64,000 bases of DNA, from assembly GCF_900114165.1 (NCBI RefSeq), contig NZ_FOSB01000004.1:1-64000 (forward strand), given 5' to 3'. The notes below the pieces were generated by a model. It was not told the DNA's origin, ran no database searches, and was given only the letters and a program-made list of their open reading frames with translations. Both the position numbers and the translations under genes were made by a program. Of the stretch, positions 50,697-59,043 are shown in pieces; position 1 is the stretch's first letter, and the number at the start of each line of letters is the position of its first letter. Source of the DNA: Halobacillus dabanensis. GTDB lineage: Bacteria; Bacillota; Bacilli; Bacillales; Halobacillaceae.

Positions 50697-52340
50697 ATGA
50701 AAAAAAGGTTAGGCGCTTTTCTGTTCATCCTCCTTGTCTTCTTCCCGACTCAGGCTTTTGCGGTTGAATTCACGATTGCGGATACAGATATCCATGCTAA
50801 GCTCCTTTCAGACGGAAATGTCGAAGTGAAAGAGACCCATACCTACAAATTCGACGGAGAATTCAATGGGATTACCAGAACGCTGATTCCGAAAGAAAAG
50901 TCAGCAATTACAAATGTGCATGCTTCGGAAAATGGAACAGAGCTTCCCGTTGAACAAGAAGAGAATTTGTATAAAATCCACCGTAGTGGTTCAGATGAAT
51001 CCATCACCATTGAGCTGTTTTACACAATACAGAATGGTGTAGAAGTATTTGAAGATGTTGGACAGTTTTATTGGCCATTTTTTGATGAAAGTAATGAATC
51101 CTCTTACCAAAATATGACGATTACCATAGAGCCACCCGAGCCTGCGGATATAAAGGCCGCTTATGGTTTTGATGCAGCCTATGAGACTGTTTCAACGACT
51201 GAGGACGGCAAGGTCGTTTTTCACTTAGGAACAGTGGACAGTGGAGAGAATGGAGATATTCGTGCAGCATACGATGCTGCGCTTTTCTCTAACGCTCCTG
51301 TTAAAAGCTTTGAACCGATGTTAGAAGAAATTCAAGCAGACAAAAAGCAAATGGACGAAATTATAGCCGCACGCGCAGAGACGAGTGAACGGTGGGGAAA
51401 CTTTGCTTTATACTTCAGTGCTGCCCTCTTTATCCTTGTCCTCACCCTCTTAATTTCAGCTGCAAGGAAACGGAGTGAAACAGGACGGGAAGTTGATAGA
51501 CGAAGAAGAAGTGTGAGCGGATTTCCTAAAGAAAAGATGAGTCTACCAGCGATGATGTCATTCACCAACCATGGTCATCTGCCGACTTCTGCTTTGACCG
51601 CATCTCTATTAGACCTTGTGCTTAAAGGTAACATTGAAAAGGTGACAGAAGAAGAATTTAAACTGGTCCACCGGGATACAGACTATAAGCACGAACACCG
51701 TCTGATCACATGGCTTTTTGATGAGATAGCTTCTAGTGATACACTTCACCTTGAAGACGTTGAAACTTATGCTGAAGATAAAAGTAATCATGAAAAATAC
51801 CAATTAAGGATAAACGCATGGAAAGAAGAAGTGAAACAGGAACTTCAACAATATACTTTAGTAGAAAACGCACCAGTGCCCCGGTTTACTGCTGCAATAG
51901 CGGCACTAGTAACTCTTCCATTTATCTTTCTGTTTCCTTATTACGACTTATTTTTATGGATGTTCGTATCCATTTCACTCTTTTTATTTTTTACCGGATT
52001 CAGTATCGCTTACCGTCCGTTGAATGAGAAAGGTCGTATGATTAAAGAACAATTATATCCAATAAAGATCAGTGATGATTGGAAATCGTGGGAAGAAGAA
52101 GACCAAGTTCCTGCCCTGTTGTACCAGATCGGGATGGGAAAACGTGATCTTTTAAAAACCACCTCCCCTTCCCTGGCCCCATCTAACGGGGATTGGATGA
52201 TGTTCCTCATTCTCGGGGCTTCCATACAAGAAAGCTTTCAATCAGCAGATAAGCATGCAACTGTTTCTGCCTCTTCAGGCGGAGTGAGTGGTGGCGGTGC
52301 TGGTGTAGGGGGAGGCGGTGGCGGATCTGGTGCCTTCTAA
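50697..52340 (+). CDS. DUF2207 membrane protein
   Basis: 547 residues. Signal peptide (1-22), an extracellular DUF2207 N-terminal domain (25-230: IHAKLLSDGNVEVKETHTYK, FDGEFNGITRTLIPKEK, VFEDVGQFYWPFFDE), one membrane helix near 240, a cytoplasmic part, two helices near 400 and 425, and a Gly/Ser tail (GGGAGVGGGGGGSGAF), which is typical of the family. Function unknown. AGGTGACGTTA precedes the ATG at 50697; a GTG at 50688 overlaps that site. Single gene with terminator. Confidence 0.9.
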   Translation: MKKRLGAFLFILLVFFPTQAFAVEFTIADTDIHAKLLSDGNVEVKETHTYKFDGEFNGITRTLIPKEKSAITNVHASENGTELPVEQEENLYKIHRSGSDESITIELFYTIQNGVEVFEDVGQFYWPFFDESNESSYQNMTITIEPPEPADIKAAYGFDAAYETVSTTEDGKVVFHLGTVDSGENGDIRAAYDAALFSNAPVKSFEPMLEEIQADKKQMDEIIAARAETSERWGNFALYFSAALFILVLTLLISAARKRSETGREVDRRRRSVSGFPKEKMSLPAMMSFTNHGHLPTSALTASLLDLVLKGNIEKVTEEEFKLVHRDTDYKHEHRLITWLFDEIASSDTLHLEDVETYAEDKSNHEKYQLRINAWKEEVKQELQQYTLVENAPVPRFTAAIAALVTLPFIFLFPYYDLFLWMFVSISLFLFFTGFSIAYRPLNEKGRMIKEQLYPIKISDDWKSWEEEDQVPALLYQIGMGKRDLLKTTSPSLAPSNGDWMMFLILGASIQESFQSADKHATVSASSGGVSGGGAGVGGGGGGSGAF

Positions 52341-52455
52341 TAATTAGAGAAGCTTGCCATTCCCTACATTAAACTATACCATGACATTTGTTGGAACAGA
52401 GAATCCCGATACAAGACACCAAGCTCCTTGAATTCAGTAGAACTGAACATTATTA

Positions 52456-52491
52456 AAAACGTCACTACCTTGATTAGGTAGTGACGTTTTT
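52456..52491 (+). terminator. Terminator of the DUF2207 gene
   Basis: AAAACGTCACTACCT / AGGTAGTGACGTTTT perfect stem, 5-nt loop, then TTG. It lies 116 bp after the stop. Confidence 0.8.
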
Positions 52492-52526
52492 GTTGTTCAT
52501 AGCAAAAAATAAAAATAATTTACCAT

Positions 52527-52577
52527 AAATTGTAAGACCTGGTCACCCATTTTATGGGTGACCAGGTCTTACAATTT
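52527..52577. repeat. Perfect 24-bp hairpin, GACCTGGT family
   Basis: Arms 52527-52550 and 52554-52577 are exact reverse complements with a TTT loop. Core GTAAGACCTGGTCACCC; outer AAATT. Confidence 0.93.
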
Positions 52578-52593
52578 GAGGAAATAACATACT

Positions 52594-52626
52594 AAAAAAA
52601 GCCAGACCTCCGAATGAAGGTCTGGT
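52594..52626 (-). terminator. Terminator of the SurA-like gene
   Basis: CCAGACCT / AGGTCTGG with an 8-nt loop; a T-run follows on the minus strand. Confidence 0.8.
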
Positions 52627-52638
52627 TTAAATAATGCT

Positions 52639-53409
52639 TTATAGATTAACGGTTACGTCTGCTTCTTCGCGCAGGCTATCAACAAGCTTTTGCGTAGCTT
52701 GGCCTTCTTTCTGACGAGTCAACTGTTGTTCAATTGTTGGTTTAGCCTCTTCGAAAGATGGTACTTCTTGCTCTGTGTCCATTTGTTTTTGTTGTTCTTT
52801 CATTTTATCGTAAGCTTCTTTCATCTCTTCTTCAGAAGGTTGGACATCTCCAGCTTCCTCTGCTACAAGCTTATCGATTTTAATTTGAGATTGCAGTTGG
52901 CTTCGCACTTCTTCTTCACCCATGCCTTGTTCTTCCAAAGCAGTAAGGAATTCTTCCGCTGAACCTGCCTGCTGTTGCTTTGCTAGGTCTTCCAGCATTT
53001 TGTTAACTTCTTCTTCAGAAGCTTTATATTCGCGCTTTTCTGCTTCTTGCATCAGCAATTCCTGACCAACTAAATTTTCTGCTACCTGCTGTTTCAATTG
53101 ATCTTGGTCCAGTTCTTGACCACTCATTTGTGACTGCATAGCTGCTTGTTGGAATTGGCCCTGATACGTCTTTTCAAACTCTTCTTTTTTAATTTCTGTA
53201 CCATTTACTTTTGCTACGACATCTGGTACGCCTTTAAGATCCGGCTTAGGTGCTTCTTTTTGATCACCAGATTCAGATTTCTCTTTTTCTGTTTCCTCTT
53301 GTTTTGCTTTCCCTTCTTGATCTTCTGATGCTCCTTCATCACCATTACAGGCAGCTAGCAAAGAAACAAACGCCACAAATACTAAACTTAATAACCATTT
53401 TTTATTCAA
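52639..53409 (-). CDS. SurA-N-like chaperone lipoprotein
   Basis: 256 residues. Lipobox LLAAC (Cys near 21), a Glu/Lys-rich linker, then a SurA_N-type helical core (65-245: VVAKVNGTEIKKEEFEKTYQ, LKQQVAENLVGQELLMQEAE, EEVRSQLQSQIKIDKLVAEE). The parvulin PPIase domain of PrsA is absent, so it is a holdase-type or assembly chaperone outside the membrane. AAAAGGAG lies 8 nt before a TTG (53409) but only 2 nt before the ATG at 53415; the TTG is preferred. Confidence 0.82.
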   Translation of the reverse strand: MNKKWLLSLVFVAFVSLLAACNGDEGASEDQEGKAKQEETEKEKSESGDQKEAPKPDLKGVPDVVAKVNGTEIKKEEFEKTYQGQFQQAAMQSQMSGQELDQDQLKQQVAENLVGQELLMQEAEKREYKASEEEVNKMLEDLAKQQQAGSAEEFLTALEEQGMGEEEVRSQLQSQIKIDKLVAEEAGDVQPSEEEMKEAYDKMKEQQKQMDTEQEVPSFEEAKPTIEQQLTRQKEGQATQKLVDSLREEADVTVNL

Positions 53410-53608
53410 TGTCATTTCTCCTTTTATTCATCGTTGTGTTAGCCATTGTAACACGGTCCCCTATTCTGTAAACACTCCCTCCCCCTGCAAGAAGACAGGA
53501 ATCAAAAGAAGAATATATCATAACCCCCGTCATGACAGCATTTTTAATTGTGTTTAGAGAGAAAAACAGAAAATGTGGAAAATTTGTGGAAAGTATCTGA
53601 AGAATTAT

Positions 53609-54078
53609 TCACCTAATGAATGGCGGCGCTGAACCACTGATCCAATCCTTGATAAAAGGGGCTTGATGCGGATTCAGCTTCTCTTCAAATATTTCTTCTT
53701 TACTGAAAAACCGTTGTTTTTGACTCTCATGATTGATAGTTAGCTTCCCTTCGAATCCTTTGGTGCAAAAAATAATTTGGAGACTGAATACTCGATCACC
53801 ATTTTCGTAGGTAGCATAACCTTTCTCCCCTGAATAAATACCGAAAAGCTGCAAATCCCGAAGCATTAACCCCGTCTCTTCTTCTACCTCTCTCTTCACT
53901 GTAGATTCGAATGTATCCCCAATCTCTAATAGCCCCCGGGAATGCCCCATGTACCACGATCTGTTCTTTTTTGTAAAAGGATTCTGCCATACTCATCTTC
54001 CATAATCGCTCCACATCCAACAGTCAGCAAAGTTTCAGTACCAACCATTTCACGCATCCTTTCAATATATCCGGTCAT
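53609..54078 (-). pseudogene. Nudix hydrolase, frameshifted
   Basis: From ATG 54078 (site GGGAGGTGGGAGA) the frame reads up to RTDRGTWGIPGG, then a stop follows. The Nudix box continues in another frame: LLEIGDTFESTVKREVEEET. The join lies in a run of five G (53934-53938) where six would keep the frame. 470 bp plus one base gives 157 codons. The box keeps G-x5-E-x7-REVEEETG. It may be a sequencing error or a real null. Substrate unknown. Confidence 0.82.
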
Positions 54079-54121
54079 TCTCCCACCTCCCTACTTCAAT
54101 CTTATAGTATAAATCTGTTGC

Positions 54122-55141
54122 CTATTTCGAAGCAAAGACAAGGTGGAGGATGCGGTTGAATTGATGGGTTTCCACCCTGTAATCGCGATCAATCAGCCAA
54201 GACACTAACCTGGATCGATCAGCATAATACTCATCATTTATCGCATCAATGGCTTCATCATTTCCCTCATCTAAGTATTGTTGCAAAATAGATTTTTTCG
54301 TGGCTTGATTTTCGAACATCAAATCAGCAATCGCAAGCCGGCCTCCATTTATTAGGACGCGATCCATTTCCGCCAGTGCGAGTTCTTTTTCTTCATCAGT
54401 AAGGTGGTGGAGAGCATAACTAGATACAACAAAATCAACGCCCTTATCACTTACAGGCAATGACAAAAAATGACCCCGTCTAGCATCGATATTGGGATGC
54501 TTATTTAGACAGACGCGCAGCATTCTTTCTGATTGATCCACCCCGATCATCTGTGTACCTCTATCTAAAAAGAGCTCCGCCAAATTCCCAGTTCCAACTC
54601 CAATATCCAGTCCTAGCTCATGACGTAGTGGATTAATACAATCTCTGACCCTTGTCAATGCTTCCTCATACTGCTGATGGACATTAAAGCCATAGCCTGT
54701 TGTTTTAATATTTTCATCGTATTGCTCCGCTTGAGCATCAAAGTCCCAGCGATCTTTCCAATTCTTTCGCATCTGTTTGATTTCCTTCAACTTTTGTGCA
54801 AGCTCCATAGTGTCTTCGGAGCCGGTCAAGTCTCCCTCCATCATCTTATCCAATACGCCAATCATGTCTCTGATTTGAATCATTTCTTCATATAAAACAG
54901 ATCTCTGCATATCAAGAAAAGAAAATTGATCGACTTCTCCTTTTAAAAACTTTTTGATTTGCACCGTCGACATTCCTACTTCCCTCAAAGCCAATATTCC
55001 TTTTAGCTCTTTTACATCTTCTTCCTTATAATTTCTGTAATCATTTGCACCTTTTTCTGGTTTGACTAACCCTTTTTCTTCATAAAAGCGAATGGTCCTT
55101 GTTGTCGTGCCCAATCGGTTTGCCACTTCTTTAATTCTCAT
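54122..55141 (-). CDS. MerR regulator fused to SAM-dependent methyltransferase
   Basis: 339 residues. Residues 1-70: MerR DNA-binding half (RIKEVANRLGTTTRTIRFYE, EKGLVKPEK, YRNYKEEDVKELKGIL). 75-130: the dimerising helix. 160-335: class I methyltransferase with LDIGVGTGNLAELFLDRG (motif I), VDQSERML, DFVVSSYALHHLTDEEKELA and RVLINGGRLAIADLMFEN. The effector domain of ordinary MerR proteins is replaced by an enzyme, so it may sense SAM or a methylated product. GGAGAGGTGATTCG fixes the ATG. Its promoter has a MerR-type 19-bp spacer. Confidence 0.92.
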   Translation of the reverse strand: MRIKEVANRLGTTTRTIRFYEEKGLVKPEKGANDYRNYKEEDVKELKGILALREVGMSTVQIKKFLKGEVDQFSFLDMQRSVLYEEMIQIRDMIGVLDKMMEGDLTGSEDTMELAQKLKEIKQMRKNWKDRWDFDAQAEQYDENIKTTGYGFNVHQQYEEALTRVRDCINPLRHELGLDIGVGTGNLAELFLDRGTQMIGVDQSERMLRVCLNKHPNIDARRGHFLSLPVSDKGVDFVVSSYALHHLTDEEKELALAEMDRVLINGGRLAIADLMFENQATKKSILQQYLDEGNDEAIDAINDEYYADRSRLVSWLIDRDYRVETHQFNRILHLVFASK

Positions 55142-55162
55142 CGAATCACCTCTCCTAAGTCC

Positions 55163-55193
55163 ACTTTAAACGTTGACGTAACGTAAAAGTAAA
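55163..55193 (-). promoter_or_regulatory. MerR-type promoter of the fusion gene
   Basis: On the minus strand TTTACT, 19-bp spacer, TAAAGT. The spacer holds ACGTT-ACGTC-AACGT, an inverted repeat. A 19-bp spacer is the mark of MerR-controlled promoters. Confidence 0.65.
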
Positions 55194-55362
55194 GTTATTT
55201 TTGAAATAGACTTATAATTTTTAAGTGGAAGACATAAGTTTTAAAGACTTTAAGGTGAATGTTTTTTTATTTCCGGTTAGTAGTTGAAAATAATGGGTAG
55301 CTTTTATAGTATAATGGTAACAAACAGTTTGATAGCTTTGATATCCGTAGAGGAGTGAGCAA

Positions 55363-55629
55363 ATGTTAAAGGAAACTGATTTTCCCACAGAAGAATTGAA
55401 AGGGCAATGGATAAAGGTACGGAACAGAAAGTTGGAGGAAATGGCACAATTCATCCAGCGATATTTCCACCTTACTAAAGTCAGGGAAAATGCAAGCACG
55501 TATGAGGTCCAGGGATATATTTATCAACCGGGCTTCGGTGAAGTGAGGATGGCGTTTGAATTTAGTTACGAGAACGTCGCCAAATTCACGGACTTATTCG
55601 ATGAACCCATTGAAAAAACAACAAAATAA
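55363..55629 (+). CDS. Uncharacterised 88-aa protein
   Basis: Good site (AGAGGAGTGAGCAA) and a perfect terminator. Mixed alpha/beta with LKGQWIKVRNRKLEEMAQFI and VRMAFEFSYENVAKFTDLFD. A TATAAT at 55310-55315 lies 47 bp upstream. I do not recognise the family. Confidence 0.7.
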   Translation: MLKETDFPTEELKGQWIKVRNRKLEEMAQFIQRYFHLTKVRENASTYEVQGYIYQPGFGEVRMAFEFSYENVAKFTDLFDEPIEKTTK

Positions 55630-55633
55630 TAAA

Positions 55634-55667
55634 AAGAAAAAGGACCTCGATGCAGGTCCTTTTTCTT
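55634..55667 (+). terminator. Terminator of the 88-aa gene
   Basis: AAGAAAAAGGACCT / AGGTCCTTTTTCTT, perfect 14-bp stem, 6-nt loop. Confidence 0.85.
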
Positions 55668-55679
55668 TGGATAAGCTGT

Positions 55680-55900
55680 TATTCAATGTATGAGTTACCC
55701 AGAATTCACGGTACTAATGTTTTAAAGAGAGGGGATATTCTGCTTATCCAGTCATGTCTACAACGGCGATTTCCGCGGGCGTTTGCTGAACCTTCTCAAG
55801 CTACGCTCCCCCACCTTGCCATAGGGAAGGTCCACACTCATTATTCTTTCCACCTCGCACCATACCGATGGAATACGGAAAAAGGTTTACCACCGAGTCT
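55680..55900. repeat. Degenerate dispersed repeat, copy E
   Basis: In the 381-bp gap 55630-56010. ATATTCTGCTTATCCAGTCA then TGTCT resembles the block at 63021-63045 in region D; CGATTTCCGCGGGCG recalls copy A. Other parts are not shared. No gene. Confidence 0.45.
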
Positions 55901-56010
55901 TTTTATAAAAACTCCTATCTCTTTTAATCTACCTTATCCAAATTAATAGGATGTGAAGAAAAAGGGAAATCTTTCCCTAAAGAAAAATCTGCACTCCATA
56001 AGAAGTCCTT

Positions 56011-58203
56011 CTATTGAACACTTTTATTCGCGTAAACCGTTGGGGACATTTCTGCTTGTGCGACTAATACAGGCCACCAGAATGGTGACCCGCGCCACCC
56101 ATGCTCTTTCTTTCCTTCTTGACGAAGCATGATTAAGGCGGGAAAAGTTTGTGCTACCTTCCTGGCTAGCGTCAATTCCCCAGTTCCTTTACCAGGAGTG
56201 TCCGGGGAATTTTCATATTTACCATCTTTTTTAAAACGCCGTATCTGACGTTTGTGCCTTATGAACAGCCAAACGTAAGCACCTTCATCGGATTGTGAAC
56301 TCAAATAATTGAGAACCCCTTCGTATTCATCAAGCTGGAAATCGTATCCTTCCTCCATCTCTAACGTTTGGTGCACAAGCTTCAGGAGCTGCTTAGCCAC
56401 TGATAAAGGAATTAACACTGCCCCTTCTTTTGACTCCACTGCTTTTCTTTGTACTTGTTCAACTATACAGTCAATTTCACGGACCGTCTTATGAATATGT
56501 GTCTTATATCCTGTCTGGAACCCGACTGGTAACATTCGTTTATGAGGTTTGAGCATGGTTAGGCTTGAAAGCAAAATTTTGTTCGGGCTGCATGGAAGGA
56601 TAGAGTCCCCCGAATCTCGTTGAATGAATACGACACCACGGTGATGGCCGCCACGTTCAAAGGCTCGGCGTAGTTCCCGGTCAAATTCATGAATCCGTTT
56701 CATCACTTGATAGATCTTTGCCGTTGTATAAAAACGAGTCACTGCAAGATCTGCGACAGGTCTTGCTCCGTACATCCGCGAATGTTGAAGGACCGTGTCT
56801 TGTTGGAAAGACTTCGGGTTTCTTCCATAAAAAAAGCCGATTAAATTGTGAATCGTTACCCCACGATCGAGAATTTGACCTCCGATAAAAATATTCATCG
56901 GCGCACGCAACTGCAATTCTCCTTTGTAATCCAGCAGTTCATTCACATCTTTTTCGGAATTTACAATGCTGCTAACCATATACTCTTCATCCAGCGAATA
57001 CCGTACCTCTTTATATACTTCATCAAATTTCGGGGCAGGTGTTTTTTTCAATGTACGAACAGACCGGATAAGATCGTGGTAGGATTCTTTAATCAGTTCA
57101 CAGAAATCATCTGTCTCGTTTCGTGCCGCTTCAGTCAGTAAACGCTCGAACCCCTGGATAAGTTCTGCTTGCCAAGCATGAGCACTCTTTCCACGCTCTG
57201 TATGAATGATGAAGGAATATTTCTGCTCCCGACGCCCTTTGGCTCGTTGTTGATATCTACGAATACATGCACCCACAATGAAATTGACGATCGCCTTCCG
57301 GATGTTTGCAATATTTTTCTGGTTAAGCAGACGGTCCATCTTCACCCGCCGTCCATCCATCTTTTTCATTACCTCAAGCTCTTTCTCCTCCACCTCGTGA
57401 AAAAAATAAGAAGCAAGATGACCCTCGATCTCACTTTTATCAAAATACACGTTTCCCCCAATATAACGATCATGGACAGGGACAAGTTCTGTAAATGCAG
57501 GGCGAATAGGTTCGAACACTTTCCCTTCATGGATGGTCATATCTTCAGGTTGCAAATACAGGGAATACGGAGTCGCTGTCACCTGTAAAAAAGCGGAACG
57601 ATGGAGCACCTCACGAAAGTGGTTGATTTTTGATGCGATGACACGCATATGCTTCACATTCTGCTCCCGCTTATATTCGTATGCCACACTAGCAAAGTCC
57701 GCTTCATCATCGATAAATAACACACGTTTATCCTTCCACTGTGGATACTTCTCTTGAAAAGCCTCTCGAAGGCGGTCGAGATTATTGGTCTCTTTTTTAA
57801 CAATTAAAGCTAGCTTTTGTGATGTTTCATATTTTCTAAGATTGTCAGGCATTGTCATAATATCATAGACTCTGATGGCATCATGCTCAATCAGTGGTTC
57901 AAACTCTTCTTGTAACCTTGCGTACGTTTGCTTTACTAAGGCATTTGTCCCTTTGGTCAATAAAACAACCATATCGAAGCCGTTATCGTAAGCCAATCCC
58001 ATCACACCAATGAATGTCCGCGTCTTTCCTGATTGAATTTTCCCTAGCAACATTCCGGGTCTATGCTCAGAAGTCTCCATATCCTGTAGTTTAGTCATCG
58101 TCCGAAACATACATTCTCGTGCGGGTTGTTTATATTGGTTTTTTTGATTTAAATGCTGAAAAAAAGCCCCCTTTGTTGTTATGTTCTCCATTGCTGTAGG
58201 CAT
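56011..58203 (-). CDS. Orphan Z1-domain helicase-like protein
   Basis: 730 residues. SF2-type motifs: GKIQSGKT (residues 54-61, Walker A), VLFIDDEADFAS (DDEAD at 165-169), LQVTATPYSLY (about 207-216). The Z1 domain begins about 395 with PMNIFIGGQILDRGVTIHNL then IGFFYGR, and QQDTVLQHSRMYGAR supplies the last helicase motifs. Z1 proteins were found by Iyer, Abhiman and Aravind in restriction-like operons with MORC/MutL-type ATPases, methyltransferases and nucleases. None of these lies here. AAGGAG lies 8 nt before the ATG at 58203; an ATG at 58209 is too close to it. Single gene with terminator-flanked ends. Confidence 0.82.
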   Translation of the reverse strand: MPTAMENITTKGAFFQHLNQKNQYKQPARECMFRTMTKLQDMETSEHRPGMLLGKIQSGKTRTFIGVMGLAYDNGFDMVVLLTKGTNALVKQTYARLQEEFEPLIEHDAIRVYDIMTMPDNLRKYETSQKLALIVKKETNNLDRLREAFQEKYPQWKDKRVLFIDDEADFASVAYEYKREQNVKHMRVIASKINHFREVLHRSAFLQVTATPYSLYLQPEDMTIHEGKVFEPIRPAFTELVPVHDRYIGGNVYFDKSEIEGHLASYFFHEVEEKELEVMKKMDGRRVKMDRLLNQKNIANIRKAIVNFIVGACIRRYQQRAKGRREQKYSFIIHTERGKSAHAWQAELIQGFERLLTEAARNETDDFCELIKESYHDLIRSVRTLKKTPAPKFDEVYKEVRYSLDEEYMVSSIVNSEKDVNELLDYKGELQLRAPMNIFIGGQILDRGVTIHNLIGFFYGRNPKSFQQDTVLQHSRMYGARPVADLAVTRFYTTAKIYQVMKRIHEFDRELRRAFERGGHHRGVVFIQRDSGDSILPCSPNKILLSSLTMLKPHKRMLPVGFQTGYKTHIHKTVREIDCIVEQVQRKAVESKEGAVLIPLSVAKQLLKLVHQTLEMEEGYDFQLDEYEGVLNYLSSQSDEGAYVWLFIRHKRQIRRFKKDGKYENSPDTPGKGTGELTLARKVAQTFPALIMLRQEGKKEHGWRGSPFWWPVLVAQAEMSPTVYANKSVQ

Positions 58204-58260
58204 AGACATTTCTCCTTTTTCACAAAACACACCTATTATACATCAATTTACAGAAATAAA

Positions 58261-58288
58261 AAAAGCCTGATCATCTCCTATGACCAGA
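58261..58288 (-). terminator. Terminator of the DUF1232 gene
   Basis: On the minus strand CTGGTCAT / ATGATCAG with one G-T pair, then GC and a T run. Confidence 0.75.
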
Positions 58289-58297
58289 CCATTTTCC

Positions 58298-58741
58298 TTA
58301 CACCTTGCTCCTTTCCTCTGTAGGGTCTTCCAGTTTTTCTAAATCTACATCATTTCCAAAAAATTTCACTAACTTAGCTTTCGCTTGCCCTTTCACATCT
58401 TCATCAATATGGGAAAGGACTTGATAGACTGCGTAAATAATAACGGCACTATCATCTGCAAAACCGACAACAGGGATGAAATCTGGAATCACATCTAGTG
58501 GTAAAATCAAGTAACCCAGCGCGCCTGCAATTGTCAGTTTTGCTTTCTTTGGTGTGTTGTGGCTTTTGAATGCATAATAAAGCAACAAGCTATAATAGAC
58601 GATTTTCGTTCCGATTTTGCTTCCATATTGTCGTAGTTTCTCTCCATATTCCTTTTCCGTAAAATGAGAACGCCCTCGTTCAATCGCTTTTCGCGGATCG
58701 AGTTTCTTCAATTTATCTTGATACGTCTTCTGTTCCGTCAT
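58298..58741 (-). CDS. YkvA family (DUF1232) protein
   Basis: 147 residues. GALGYLILPLDVIPDFIPVV then GFADDSAVI is the DUF1232 core, two short membrane helices around DVIPD. The ATG at 58741 follows AAGGATGGTG; a longer frame to 58948 has no site. Function unknown. Divergent from the ATP-grasp gene. Confidence 0.88.
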   Translation of the reverse strand: MTEQKTYQDKLKKLDPRKAIERGRSHFTEKEYGEKLRQYGSKIGTKIVYYSLLLYYAFKSHNTPKKAKLTIAGALGYLILPLDVIPDFIPVVGFADDSAVIIYAVYQVLSHIDEDVKGQAKAKLVKFFGNDVDLEKLEDPTEERSKV

Positions 58742-59043
58742 AAAACACCATCCTTTTTGGGTACTTTTGACGAAAAATATGTTTTTTAAACCCAAATGTC
58801 GTTTGATAAGGGAAAGCAGAAAAGAAACTCTCCTATTTCCCGGGAAATTTATCACATAATGGCACTTTCTAAGAATGGTTGAACTTCGTAGAGGAACTCC
58901 CTGCAAGTAAACTGTAAAATAAACACTAGTTTTGTCGAACGCCTTCATAACGCTTACAGTTTTCGTCCTATTCTGATACTTTTAAAATAACAGTGTCATA
59001 GTTTTTAATCCTCATATATTCACTGACAAAGGAGAGGTTCGAA
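58742..59043. other. Divergent intergenic region
   Basis: 302 bp between the DUF1232 and ATP-grasp genes. The open frame in its left two thirds has no ribosome binding site and is judged non-coding. No operator was recognised. Confidence 0.4.

Noticed and set aside
53796-54020. 74-aa frame overlapping the Nudix gene
   Set aside because: It is a shadow in the third frame; the true product is the frameshifted Nudix protein from 54078.
55650-55946. 98-aa frame in the gap before the Z1 gene
   Set aside because: Starts inside the terminator and runs through the degenerate repeat.
58742-58948. N-terminal extension of DUF1232
   Set aside because: Hydrophobic and unlike the family; AAGGATGGTG and ATG 58741 give the normal length.
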